This document shows positions 10,345-20,574 of a DNA stretch of 64,000 nt, one piece after another (positions within the stretch are counted from its first letter, which is position 1; every line of letters begins with the position of its first letter). A model generated the notes under the pieces. The model saw only the letters and a list, made by a program, of their open reading frames with translations. It was not told where the DNA came from and did no database searches. Source of the stretch: Ailanthus altissimus (lineage: Eukaryota > Streptophyta > Magnoliopsida > Sapindales > Simaroubaceae); contig OX327683.1 in NCBI GenBank assembly GCA_946807835.1, positions 13,335,001 to 13,399,000 on the forward strand, written 5' to 3'. The position numbers and the translations under genes were made by a program.

Positions 10345-12523
10345 ATTAAGGAACAAGACTATCAAATGTGAAAGGATAGCTCATAAGAAAGTGAAGATGC
10401 ACCAAACAAGGAAACATATGACGTATGGCAAGATTATAATAGATAAGCAGTCAATACCAGCTATCGACGTTCATTATTTCGTCCAAGCCTAAAACACTTT
10501 TTGGGCAAGCTCAAAACAAGATAGTTGGGGTCATTCCTTGATGATCATCTTATGGAGCTTCAGAAATTGAGGAAAGATATTGACAAGGCTAAGAAATACA
10601 CACCAAAGACTAAAATGGAGGAGTGTTCCAAGGGCAAAATACCTCCAAAGTCTGGTTTGATCCCCTTGACTTTGGAAGATGTCAAGCTGAAGACGTTAAA
10701 TCAAGTGCTTCTTGAGAGGCAATCTAAGTGAATTTTAAATTTTAATTTCAATTTAAGTTTTTAATATTGGTTCTTTTTTCTTGTAGTGTATTAAAACAAC
10801 AAGTTGAAACCTCATAAAACATGGAAAAAGGATCAGAAGCAAAGTCAACAAAGTGCGGCCAATAGGAGGTCAAAAGCCAAAACAATGCCAAGCGTGGCAG
10901 CAAGTTAGGGCTAAAGCCCCAATCTTTTGGGACTGCGGCCCCAACGCCTAGAAAATGTCAATTTAATAATCCAGGTTGTGGCGCCACGGTGCCATTTCAA
11001 CCCATCCTCTAAATCACTTCCCCACTATCCCTTAAGCCACTTTAAACACTCTCTCACTTCTCTCACTTATCCTCACATCTTTCGAATAGAAAATTATCAC
11101 CAAATCTCACCTCAAACATCATCAAACAATATGGCTCATCAAACTTCATGTTTTGGGAAGCATCACTTAAGGGCTTTGGGCACCAACTTAAGCAACAATT
11201 CTGACTTTACGATTTGAGCACCGCCACACTAATCCATCGTCTACGAGGGAAGTTTCTTTTACTCACTTTTATTTTTTTTCATTGTAGACAATGTCAACTT
11301 TAAGGTTAGGGAAGGAAAATACTATTCGATGTTCATTTTCCATGTTGATCATGTTTACTCCTTACGACTATTATTTTTAGTTATTTTATTTTGCATGCAT
11401 TTATTTTCATTTTTGTCTTTAGTTGCAGGTTAGTTGATCGTGGCTAGTCAATGATAATAAATAGAAGCACAATTTCCTTGAGTTTAGTCTGTAGGGAATT
11501 TAATGTGTTATAGATTTTTGCATGATTTTTTAGAACATATTTCGCTTCATCCAGTGATCACTTAATTCATTGATCACATAGTTAAGATTATGTAGTTACG
11601 TTTCTTACCTAGAGGATATTTATGCATAACGAGACTATTTAGAATCTCCATAACACGCTAGAATTTGTTTGAGCATTACTTGAGGCGAAATCCTAGGGCA
11701 CACATAATTTAAGAAATAGTTTTAGGCCATTTTTGGATTGATTGAGCCTTTCAAGCCAACCATTGTATTTTTATTTTTACCCTTGGTTACCCCGTCGAGC
11801 TTAACAAGCAATTTTATTTGCTAACTACATCAATACCTCAACCTTGACGTTTATCTCCATTCTTAATACCTGTCACACCATGAACTATAACAACTAGTTT
11901 AGTGAGTTGTGTGAATAATGAGAATGTTAAAATTAGAAGAATGAGTTAAAATAAGGGTTATGGGTTTGGTTGTTCTAATATTGTAAAGCATAAATTTGGG
12001 GGTATAGTGACTTATATATGTAATATAAACAAAAATCAAATAAAAAAATTGTATAGATTGAGTTTGCTATACCCCTAACTTAGAAAAAAAAAAGATGAAT
12101 AACAAAATAGCAAGGAAATGAGAAAATAAGTTTAGGGGAGTTCAATGGGGAAATAATTGGGTTGGTTTGATCAACCTTTAGAAATAATGTATGTTTATGG
12201 TATGAGTTGAGCCTAAATGTATTCACTTTATCATCCTCAAACTAGCCATATGTTACAAGTTAGATTAAAGTCCTATTTGATCATTGACTATGTGTGTGCC
12301 TATATTAGTAGAGAGTGATGCAAAAAATAAGCCTATGGAGTGTTACTTAAATAAAAACTCATAGAGGCCATTCTTATTGATTTGTATGCATAAATTATTC
12401 TTGATACAATTCACTAACCCTTGAGGTCATTTATTATTATAGTATTTTAGTAATCCGAATTTTTAGTTTTTAAATTGTCTCTCCTTACTTAAGGACAAGC
12501 AAGTATTTAAGTTTAGGAGAATT
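10345..12523 (+). other. Post-protease region of the nested Athila, no RT or integrase
   Basis: An open stretch at 10,525-10,731 (68 codons, basic/acidic, ending TLNQVLLERQSK) resembles the tail that follows pol in Athila elements. Then come a G/C-rich phrase cluster (10,850-10,995), a short open frame of no recognised family (10,927-11,217), and AT-rich 3' untranslated DNA to the polypurine-like GTTTAGGAGA at 12,511-12,520. I see no envelope-like gene. Confidence 0.55.
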
Positions 12524-13850
12524 TGATAAGCACATTTCATACATTGATCAGTACCCCTCTTATTTGATATTTGCTCATTTTAAATATTAAAATATAGCAA
12601 CTTATGCATGCATTGATTCTTTTGTAGGTTCTATCCAATTTGAGCATAAAAGAGATCAAAATTTGATGAAAAAAGTTAAAGAAGTCATTTCACAATGCAT
12701 ATAAGCCGTAGGCCGGAAAGTCCAAGCCGCAATCCTAAGACAAGAAAGAAATCAAGTACCAAGCATTAGGGCCGCAGCCTTAACTTCTCTAGGCCATGGC
12801 CCTAAGTCAAGAAGAAGTTGGCGTTGCGGCACTGTCGCTATAAATCATTTTTGGGACTTGTGCATTAATTTTAAAGGGCATTTTTGGGAGGACCTAAAAA
12901 TAGAAGAACAAAGGCCTTATTTGGAAGGGTGAGGCAAGAAATGTTGAGAGAAAGTTAAGGGTTTGTAGTGAGAGAAATATACTTGGAGCTTGGATTCTTG
13001 AAGAACCTTTAGAGATTGAAGGCCCCAACGCCTTTCTCTCTACCTCATTTATTTTAGTCTCAAGTTTATATTTATAATTTATTTTGTTTGAAACATGGTT
13101 ACTTTTATGAATTCTTGGACTATTGTATCTATGCATTTAACTATGGGTAGATAGATTTCATGTTATAAGGCTTGATGTAACTCTACATATTACTATGTTT
13201 TGATGTGTTATGTTCATTAATGACTATCTTGTATTTATCATTTATGCATTTTATGAGTTTAATGCTTATAATTAGATTGAAAAATTGATTAGATGTTTTA
13301 AGACTTGTGGGTTATGTGCTTAGAAAAGTTTAACCCATATATTAAAATTAAAATGCATAGCCTTAATTTTATTGAGTTAAGAACCTAATAGAATTAGGGT
13401 AGTCACTCAAGGGCAACTTAATACATGTATAGATAACAAGTTAGATAAGAATATTAACTTAGTTATGTATACATAGGATCTCATTCAATGCTTGGGAGAG
13501 ATAATAAGATTAATGTTAAAAACTTGATTAATGAATTCATAAGATTAGTTGTTAATCACTAATGATAAAGAATATAGAAACGGTAGAGTGAAATCAAGAC
13601 CCTAGGACTCTTTACTATAGAATTCTCACCTCTTTGATTTACTATATTGTTCATTTTAAGTATATTTAATTTCATAATTCATCTTAACCTTTATATTAGT
13701 CTAGATACGGTTAGGTTATCAATACCATAGTACTTAGCATTAATTTAGGATACTAATCCTCATGGGAATGATACTCACTCATCACTTTATTACTTACTCA
13801 CGACCCGTGCACTTATGGTTGCAATTTACGTATGTATAAAATCGTGAACA
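12524..13850 (+). repeat. 3' LTR of the nested Athila element (1,327 bp)
   Basis: Begins TGATAAGCACATTTCATAC and ends ATCGTGAACA, followed by target copy CTTAC. It is collinear with the 5' LTR but shorter, having lost the TAGTTCCCTCTTTC segment seen at 7,236-7,249. Confidence 0.92.
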
Positions 13851-13855
13851 CTTAC

Positions 13856-14695
13856 ACTAGTAAACTCAACAAACATAAGAACAAGTTGGCCCATCCCAAC
13901 CAAAGCCGATCTAATTTGAGTCTATGGAGCCACATAGACTAGCTAGCTATCAAAATTATGAAATCGATTGGAATATATTGGCTGAAGCCTGACAAAATAT
14001 AGGGGTTGATTTAAAACCGATGGTTAGACCGTTCTATAGGAAGGCATACCCCTATAACATAGACTTTTTTTTCCTATTTTCAAAATGGTATAAATTTTTG
14101 GAGTTCTTTTTATTTTTAGGAGAAGAGAATATAATCACCTTTGACCATATCTCGAGGTTCACAGTGTAGTGTAGAAAAGCCAACTCTTTTCTCTTCTAAA
14201 AATTAAGATTATTCGGCAATTCCCTGATGAAGACTGTTTTCACCTGGTACACAAATTTGGTGCTGGAGTCTATTGCTAGTTAAGAGTAAATGGAGGATAA
14301 ATTTCATGCCAATTTTTATAGACCGCTCCAAAGAACACTAGTTGAGTTGGCTAGAGTGATGTAGATGCTTGGCGAATCGATATCTAAATACATAGCTTGC
14401 TTTAGAAAGCTCAGGACGCGATGCCAAACCCAAATCTCTGAAGCCAATTATGTACCCATAGTTGTTAAGGATATGTCCTTCGCCACGAGGGAACACTTTG
14501 AAAGACACCGATTCATGGATTTATATGAATTGGCCACTAGAACGGCCAGTTTTGAGAGACTCATAATGGAGAAAGATTAGAAGAGGGCCTCCTCAAAATG
14601 GACTTATTACAAGGACCAACTCGATGTAGCTACTATTTAGGTCGAGACAAAAAGCGACTTCGTTGACTTAGATTCGGAGACTTACATAAAGTAAA
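13856..14695 (+). pseudogene. Gag C-terminal part, gag-only element
   Basis: Continues the gag broken at 6,658. Blocks include ITFDHISRFTVQC-like text (about 14,130-14,170), TVFTWYTNL (about 14,235-14,262), the open stretch MLGESISKYIACFRKLRTRC (14,365-14,424) and the block DLYELATRTASFERLIMEKD (to 14,577), then WTYYKDQ and DLDSETYIK at the end. This is the retrotransposon-gag family pattern. Stops at several points, including after IMEKD, make it a pseudogene. Confidence 0.82.
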
Positions 14696-15154
14696 AATAA
14701 TTGTTTGAAATCGGCCTTTGAAATAAAAAATTGATAAGTAACAAACACTTAAAATTATCTTGTCACCATAATTCAATAATCATCTTGCATATCGGCCATG
14801 ATAAGTCGGCAACAAATGACTACAAATAGTCATTTGCATGGTTTGAAATTGGAAATTCAATTTTTGATGAGATTTTTTAAGCATTACCTTATTATGTCAA
14901 CTTTTTTCTATGATAACCTTGCTAAAACTAACCTCTTATGATTTCTAAAATTATCATGTTATGCTAACTTTCTTATATAATTTATGAGAAGTGTAATTAC
15001 GAAGCCGATTTTTCTACAATTCAAGCATATAGGTAATTTTGAATGGCGATCAGCTTGGTTGAAGCAGGTTTGTGTCAACACGTAAAATTTAAGGTCTGCT
15101 TTATTAGGATGCAAACCTTAGCAAAATAGCTTTTGATCGGCTTCCAAGAAACAT
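14696..15154 (+). other. 3' untranslated region of the gag-only element
   Basis: About 460 bp, AT-rich, with several ATCGGC words and no coding similarity. It fills the space between the gag end and the 3' LTR, so the element carries no enzymatic genes. Confidence 0.6.
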
Positions 15155-15706
15155 TGTTGACGCAAGAACAAAATTGGACATAATCGGTCTATTGGGATTC
15201 TTTTCTTTTTGTATATTAATCTAGGTCCAGTTGGAAATTAGGCCCATATTAGGTGCCTATTAGCATAGGAAAGTTATACTTAATTAAAATTCTTTTCCTT
15301 TCAAATTAGGATTACAATAGGATTTTGAGGAGTCTATTCAAAGGTTTGATAAATCATTGTAATAAATCATCATCATTCATCACATATAATACAATTTTTT
15401 TTTTCAATCTAGCTTTATTCTCATTTCTTGATTTCAATCTAGGATCCCAGATCTTTGCTTGTTGACGACCATAACCTTATTGTCAAATCTCGTTTGCTCT
15501 TCTTCGCAAATTAATCTAAATTCTACAATATGCTCACTACCTTTGTAGCCCATTTTATTCAAAGCCTTGCTCGTTTTAAGTCAAATTCTGCTTTGTCATA
15601 TTTGACAAAATCATAACCCCGGTTCTTCGCGAGTTTGAAGAAGTATTACTTCTAACAAGACATTAACATATATAAATCCAGTCGATCAAATTTTTACACG
15701 CGAACA
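15155..15706 (+). repeat. 3' LTR of the gag-only element
   Basis: Starts TGTTGACGCAAG and ends ACGCGAACA. Collinear with 5,449-6,002. Followed by TCAGC, matching the left flank TCAAC with one change. Confidence 0.85.
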
Positions 15707-16552
15707 TCAGCTCATTCCCTATCCTAACATTTTGATGAAAAGTGCTCGTTCTTTATATGATGTAGCTTATTGCTGTTACATTCATTTATGCTTTCAATTT
15801 AGATACTGACCGGTGAAGTCAAGTATTCGAGTTATTTTATTATCGTGTTCTGTGTTAGATTATAATATACATAGGATGAGAGTCAATCCTAGATGAATCC
15901 CATCATGTTTCAAAATTGAAAAATAGCCCAAAATCGAGACAAGAGAAAGAGACCATCTCGTTGGTATTACTAATTACTCCCACAAAACCAAGCAAAAGCC
16001 GGACCTTATTATTTTTGTGCACATCAAAATTTTCAGAAATAAACACAAATAAGAACTGAAAGTGAAAACTATACATTATTTTTTCTTTTATCTTTTTTTT
16101 TTTTTTGTCAACGAGAAACCTTGTCCCTCCCATTGAATGATATTGTGAAAGTATTTTAGCCATCTTAGTTTCATGGAACAGGAGGAATTCTGAACGTGTG
16201 CAAGTGCAACTACTCAGAAGATACACATATATTATCTAAATCCAAGTATATATGTTTGCATCCGGATAAATTTGACTTTGCTGGTGCCATTACCATTTAT
16301 TGACCATTTTGAATAACTTTAAAAATGCGTGCCGAGTACGTGGGATGGTGTGTAAATACTCTATTTTCGACTGCTAAAAATATAATTTCACAACTAAAAT
16401 TAAGACCGTTCAATCATTAGTCTTCCTTACTCCTTTAGAAAGAAAAGTAATTTCACAGTCACCGGAGTCTGTATAAGGTTAATTACATTAAAAATAGGCT
16501 GGTCTAGTCTAAGATGCAATAGCAGGTTGTAGGCTTCTCAAATTATATCTTA
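15707..16552. other. Unassigned DNA upstream of the U6atac locus
   Basis: About 850 bp with no recognised transposon domain. A minus-strand open frame at 15,903-16,226 is low-complexity (lysine and phenylalanine runs from poly-A/T) and is not convincing as a gene. With 16,744-16,818 this is the best candidate in the window for low-copy host DNA. Confidence 0.5.
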
Positions 16553-16593
16553 ATCCCACATGGCCAAATTACCAGTTACAAACGGTATATAAG
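16553..16593 (+). promoter_or_regulatory. Plant Pol III snRNA promoter: USE and TATA box
   Basis: ATCCCACATGG at 16,553-16,563 matches the plant upstream sequence element RTCCCACATCG at 10 of 11 positions. TATATAAG follows at 16,586-16,593, leaving 22 bases between them. In plants this close spacing specifies Pol III (U6-type) rather than Pol II snRNA transcription. The TATA box starts 29 bases before the inferred RNA start at 16,615. Confidence 0.85.
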
Positions 16594-16614
16594 AGTTAGT
16601 TGAAGCCACCCACC

Positions 16615-16735
16615 GCGTTCGTAGAATGAAGAGAATGTTGGCATCTCCCCTGACAGACGTAGTAGCAGCCGTCGGGCTTAATTGTAACCTACACAATCTG
16701 TTAAGGCACCCACCTCCTTGGATCTTCTAATCCTT
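16615..16735 (+). ncRNA. U6atac: U6atac snRNA gene copy (minor U12-type spliceosome)
   Basis: U6atac replaces U6 in the spliceosome that removes U12-type introns, pairing with U4atac, U12 and the intron 5' splice site. The locus is about 119 nt plus terminal Us, close to the 125 nt of human U6atac. As I recall the human RNA, collinear matches include AGAGAA, GTT(G/A)GCA then CTCCCCT-GACA (16,631-16,655), CTCGGGC-like GTCGGGC (16,671-16,677) and GTTAAGGCA (16,700-16,708), then CCACCT and ATCT...CTAA near the end. GACG (16,656-16,659) can pair with CGTC (16,670-16,673). The promoter and T-run fit Pol III transcription. The conserved AAGGA that pairs with the 5' splice site is not present; the region reads ATGAAGA. 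It may therefore be a diverged copy or pseudogene. Confidence 0.85.
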
Positions 16736-16743
16736 TTTTTTTT
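16734..16743 (+). terminator. Pol III terminator (T10)
   Basis: A run of ten T residues directly follows CTAATCC at the inferred 3' end of the U6atac RNA. This is a strong Pol III stop. Confidence 0.8.
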
Positions 16744-16818
16744 CTGTTCTCAAATGAAAATTTTCTTTTTGGCTTTGATATTAAACAGCTGCCGTTAACT
16801 CTCCATTTGAGCCTTCAA

Positions 16819-16934
16819 TTTGGGCTTCTTAGAGAACTCTTCATCACAGTGTTCACATTCTAACGTGGCTTACAATTTGATATGGAGTGGCGATATTTCC
16901 ATTTTTTTTTTTGGAACAAAGATACTGATATTAA

Positions 16935-16965
<31 letters not shown>

Positions 16966-17145
16966 CGAGGATGCATATCTTCAACAATAAATTGTTCTTC
17001 GATTTGGGCTTCTTAGAGAACTCTTCATCGGTGTTCATATTCTAACGTGATTTACAATTTGATAAAGAGTGGCGATATTTCTTTTCTTTTATTTTTGATA
17101 AAGATATTGATATTAAAAAAATATAAACTTGAGGATGCATATATC
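16819..17145. repeat. 184-bp direct duplication covering a LINE 3' end
   Basis: TTTGGGCTTCTTAGAGAACT occurs at 16,819 and 17,003, and the following text (TTCTAACGTG, TACAATTTGATA, GAGTGGCGATATTTC, GAGGATGCATAT) repeats in the same order. The first copy contains a TA dinucleotide run (about 16,935-16,962). The duplicated unit includes the terminal part of the minus-strand LINE. Confidence 0.88.
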
Positions 17146-17840
17146 TCTACAAAAAATTATTCAAGTGAGCTTGGAATTGAGTCGATCCAAGTTATATTTG
17201 AGAAAAAAATACATAGCAAGTTTAGCTAATTTACGAGCTACCTTATTCGCAACTGATGGTGTGAAAATAACTTTATGAGTTAGCAAGGTGCCTAAACAAT
17301 TAAGAATATCCTAAATAATAAACCCCAATTTCAGGGAAGAACTTATCTCTGATAGAATATCATTAGCAACTGAAGCCAAATTTGACTCAATCTCGATATT
17401 TGTATAGACCAAAGTCACTCTTACATTAAGCCACTTTGAATTGCTAGTGCCTCCACAAATAGGACAAAGAATAAGTATAGGAGTGTCATGACACTTGGAA
17501 AAATAACTCTACTAGCACTATCTCTACACACAAAGCCAAAGCTAGACTTATTTGCACACTTGTTGAATGCAGCATCTGAATTGAGTTTGAAAGAACCCAC
17601 TATTGGGGGATGCCCGGAAACAGCTGATGCAGAGGAGGGAAGTGATTACAACTATATTTTATGAAGTCGTTGGTTTGTAGAGCATATACGCCAAACCACA
17701 ACCAACAATAGCTCAAAATATGCAATATAAAGCTAAGACATACAAGTAAGGAAACAATCCTGTATCGACATTCTGGGATTGTATGAAATATCCCCAATGA
17801 TTATGTAAATCAAGTTATCAAAACTTCACAAAATTCGTTG
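16902..17840 (-). mobile_element. LINE D, 3' part: RNase H-like domain and 3' end
   Basis: On the minus strand the translation GHPPIVGSFKLNSDAAFNK (about 17,615-17,560), then FGFVCRD, then VEALAIQ, then ANKVARKLAKLA (about 17,255-17,215) is the RNase H-like domain that ends plant L1 ORF2. The preceding stretch resembles the linker after the zinc-finger-like region. The 3' end is marked by a T-run at 16,902-16,912, the complement of the poly(A) tail. Stops and frameshifts are common. It pairs with 24,245-25,080. Confidence 0.8.
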
Positions 17841-17841
17841 A

Positions 17842-18028
17842 GCATCCATAGGAGTCCAATGATAAGAGTAAGAACCAAGAAAATGAAAGAAGCATTAAAT
17901 AGGTTAATTGATCACATTTTAAATTCGTATTTTGTTTAAGACACTAATTTGACCGATTCAGTGTTCAAGATGATCTATACCTTGTCAATGTTATTCAAAT
18001 TTTTTTAAGTGATCTAAAGTAATTTACA
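17842..18028 (+). pseudogene. Integrase C-terminal tail of the gypsy family, upstream of the 5' LTR
   Basis: This stretch is collinear with 23,911-24,098, the end of the gypsy polyprotein (GPITKARIK ... LIEHISN ... LTDSSVQDDLYLVNV there). A coding tail should lie before a 3' LTR, not before a 5' LTR. Its presence points to a tandem arrangement or unequal recombination between copies. It carries stops. Confidence 0.75.
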
Positions 18029-18688
18029 TGAAGAACAAAATAAGACGCATATCAATTTAAGAAGGAAGATTTGGTTGATATCAATTTAGGAAGGAATATC
18101 TAGCATTATTGTTCATGTGTCACTATTCACATAACACTGTTCATAAGTTACTGTTCATGCAATACTGGTCACCGCTTATTAGATCCTTATTTTCTTTATT
18201 TCCTTTTTTTTTTTCATTCTTAGGTTAAATTCTGAAACAAAGATACAAAAATATTTGTTTTCTTAATATGCTTATTATTTATTTCCTATTTTTGTAATCA
18301 ATTCCTACTATGACTCAAGCTATGACTTAGTTTTTCCTTTTACGCTCTTGGTAAAATTGCCTATATAAGGCATTGTAACCTCAATGGGAATTCAGAGTTT
18401 AACATTAATAATAATAGTGAGAGTTTTCTCTTGGTTCTTTAAAAAACTTTTCAGAACTTATCAAGACTTCTTCTTTTGGCGTTCATTATTGACTTATCAC
18501 TCACAATCTTTCTCATCTTTCTTGAATATGGTATCTACCCTAATTTTTTTATACCTTTAGTTCTTATCTTTTTATAGATAATGGGTCAAGGTTCTTTATT
18601 TTGTTTGTTTGGAAATCTGAATTAGAACGATCATTAGCAAAGAAACCTTATTGAGCATCGAGTCTCACTTTTCTTTGTAAGGTTCACA
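18029..18688 (+). repeat. 5' LTR of the gypsy element (~660 bp)
   Basis: Begins TGAAGAACAAAATAAGACGC and ends AAGGTTCACA just before the primer site. The first 145 bp match 24,099-24,243, and the last 300 match the solo LTR at 160-470 in reverse. A TATA-like CCTATATAAGG at about 18,360 is a likely promoter. The left boundary is inferred from the length of the solo copy. Confidence 0.75.
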
Positions 18689-18693
18689 TCAAT

Positions 18694-18705
18694 TGGTATC
18701 ATAGC
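18694..18705 (+). other. Primer-binding site, initiator Met tRNA type
   Basis: TGGTATCATAGC matches the plant consensus TGGTATCAGAGC except one base. It lies five bases after the LTR end. Confidence 0.85.
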
Positions 18706-19380
18706 TTAGGCTCTAAATCAGGTTTAATCTATCCTTTATTTTCATTGTTTGTTCGTCTTTTAAATTTACCATTTGTTCTATTCTCTTGAATCTACAACCT
18801 ATCATCTCTATTTCTTCTTGACCATAACTTTTACCTGTTTTTTCACCCTAATTCATTCAAGTTCTATTGTTTATTATTACATATAAGAAAAAAAAGAAAA
18901 TAGAAAAAAATTCATATTCAATTGATTTTAAGTTTCAATTCTGAATTCTGAATCAAAAAAATAAAAGAGTATATAGAAATCTAAATTAGTTGAATTGTTG
19001 TTAACTATTTAAATTTTGTTTGCGTATAGTGTGCATTCTACCTATTTTGTGCAATTTGGCCTAAAACAAAACCAACAACCCTAAATTTCTTCAAAATCCA
19101 TATTTCGTTTTGTTTTTCTCTTTGCTTCTTAAATTTTGCTTATTCTTTATCTTTTACGTTTAACCCATTCTCATTCTTAGTGATTTAATTTGTTGAGTTT
19201 GGATTGTTACAAAGTAATTTTGATTAAGTCCGTTAAGTTCAATAAAGAACTAAAGAGGAGACTAAAGAGTGGAACAAGGCAAGAGAGTGTGAGCTAATTA
19301 GAGGGTAAAAGCCAAATTTGAGTAAACATGTAAGGGAGTGTTTATGAGGTTTTCTAACTTTTTTTTGCAGGTTATTAAAC
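18706..19380 (+). other. Gypsy leader between primer site and gag
   Basis: About 670 bp of AT-rich untranslated leader. Just before gag it holds TTCTAACTTTTTTTTGCAG, which has the form of a branch point, pyrimidine tract and 3' splice site (AG at 19,369-19,370). Confidence 0.55.
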
Positions 19381-20480
19381 ATGTCTCAAGAAAAAGATAG
19401 TGACTCATCCAATGTTGTTCAGGAAAAGATAGATTTTAAACTTTAATTTAAGTCCTTAGAACAAAAATTTAATCGATTGAAATTGAGGTTTGATAAGGTG
19501 AATGAGAGAATAGATAAAGTTGAATCTAGTTCACAAAGGTGGTAGCCATCTAAAGCTTCTAATGTGCAACAAAGAGATAGAAATACACTTAGGTATGATT
19601 ATGAAGATGACTATAAGGATGGCCTAGATGATGATGATCATTCCTCTAATGTTAATTTAGGCAAATTTAGGCATAGGAATGGAGATAAAAGAGTTAGATA
19701 TAGAGATAAGATTGATAACAACTTAGGAAGCATTAAGATGAAGATTCTATCTTTCCAAGGCAAAAACAATCCTGAAGTATATTTGGAGGTGGAGAAAAAG
19801 ATGAAATTGGAATTTTATTGTCACAACCACTCCCAATTAAAAAAAAAAAAAGGTGGCTGCCATAGAATTTACTGACTATGCCATTGTTTGGTGGAATCAA
19901 CTTGCTTTGAGTAGGAGATGAAATTATAAAAGATTCATTGAAACATCAGAAGAGATGAAGGCTATTATGAGAAGATGATTCATTCTAAATTATTACTATA
20001 GAGACTTATTTCAGACGTTACAAAGCTCAAGGGTCTAAAAGTATAGAAGACTACCACAAAAAGATGAAAATAGCCATGATTCGAGCCAATGTAAAGGAGG
20101 ATCGAGAAGCTATTATGACTAGGTTCCTAGTTAGTTTGAATCGTGATATTGCAAACGTGGTACAGTTACAACATTATGTTGAGTTGAATTGCATGGTGCA
20201 CATGGCCATAAAAGTGAAGCAATAATTGAAGAGGAGGGGTTCCATATGAAATGGGCAGAATTTGGGTTCTTCTTCGACATGGAAACTGAATTAGAGTAAA
20301 AATGATGAAAAGCCTAATTTCAAGCCTAAGGCCAAAACTTCCAAAAATTAAAAAGATAGAGGTGCATCAAACAAAGGTAAATCTGATTCCCAAAATTCTA
20401 TAAATAGAGATATTAAATGCTTTAAGTGTTTGAAAATACGTTATATTGCATCTCAATGCCTAAACAAAAGAGTGATGATA
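19381..20480 (+). pseudogene. Gypsy gag remnant with zinc knuckle
   Basis: ATG 19,381 opens MSQEKDSDSSNVVQEK, followed by a coiled-coil-like stretch and RDKIDNNLGSIKMKILSFQG (about 19,695-19,760), the start of the capsid domain. Later blocks YAIVWWNQL-like, MRR-F and IEDYHKKMKIAMIRANV (about 20,040-20,090) continue it in other frames. The nucleocapsid knuckle at about 20,419-20,460 reads CFKCLKIRYIASQC; the expected histidine is tyrosine. Stops interrupt it from codon 20 on. Gag would package element RNA. Confidence 0.82.
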
Positions 20481-20574
20481 TTAAAATATGACGGTGATAT
20501 TAAGACTGAAGTTGAATTTGATGATGAGCCCATCCTACCATTGGAGGATGCAAGTGATATTGAGTATCAATTTG

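Larger units (their letters stand above)
6664..13850 (+). mobile_element. Athila-type Ty3/gypsy element, complete with LTRs and TSD but lacking RT-integrase
   Basis: LTRs 6,664-8,045 and 12,524-13,850 both begin TGATAA and end GTGA(G/A)CA. The target duplication CTTAC is perfect at 6,659-6,663 and 13,851-13,855. The 5' LTR is followed by TTTGGCACCGTTACCAGAG, a decayed form of the Athila primer site. Inside are gag and an aspartic protease, then about 2.2 kb with no RT, RNase H or integrase. At 7.19 kb it is shorter than autonomous Athila elements, which run to about 10 kb or more. It is a non-autonomous derivative nested inside the gag-only element. Confidence 0.92.
5449..15706 (+). mobile_element. 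Gag-only LTR retrotransposon (TR-GAG type), split by a nested element
   Basis: Two LTRs of about 554 and 552 bp (5,449-6,002 and 15,155-15,706) share long blocks in the same order and begin TGTTGAC; the right one ends CGAACA. Flanking pentamers are TCAAC on the left and TCAGC on the right, a target duplication with one change. Without the nested Athila (6,664-13,850 plus one CTTAC copy) the element is about 3.07 kb and encodes only a gag-like protein. No protease, RT or integrase can be seen. That matches the TR-GAG/LARD class, which depends on enzymes from other elements. Confidence 0.85.

Noticed and set aside
15903..16226. 107-codon minus-strand open frame near the U6atac locus
   Set aside because: Low-complexity translation with a lysine run from poly-A/T, no domain and no promoter evidence.
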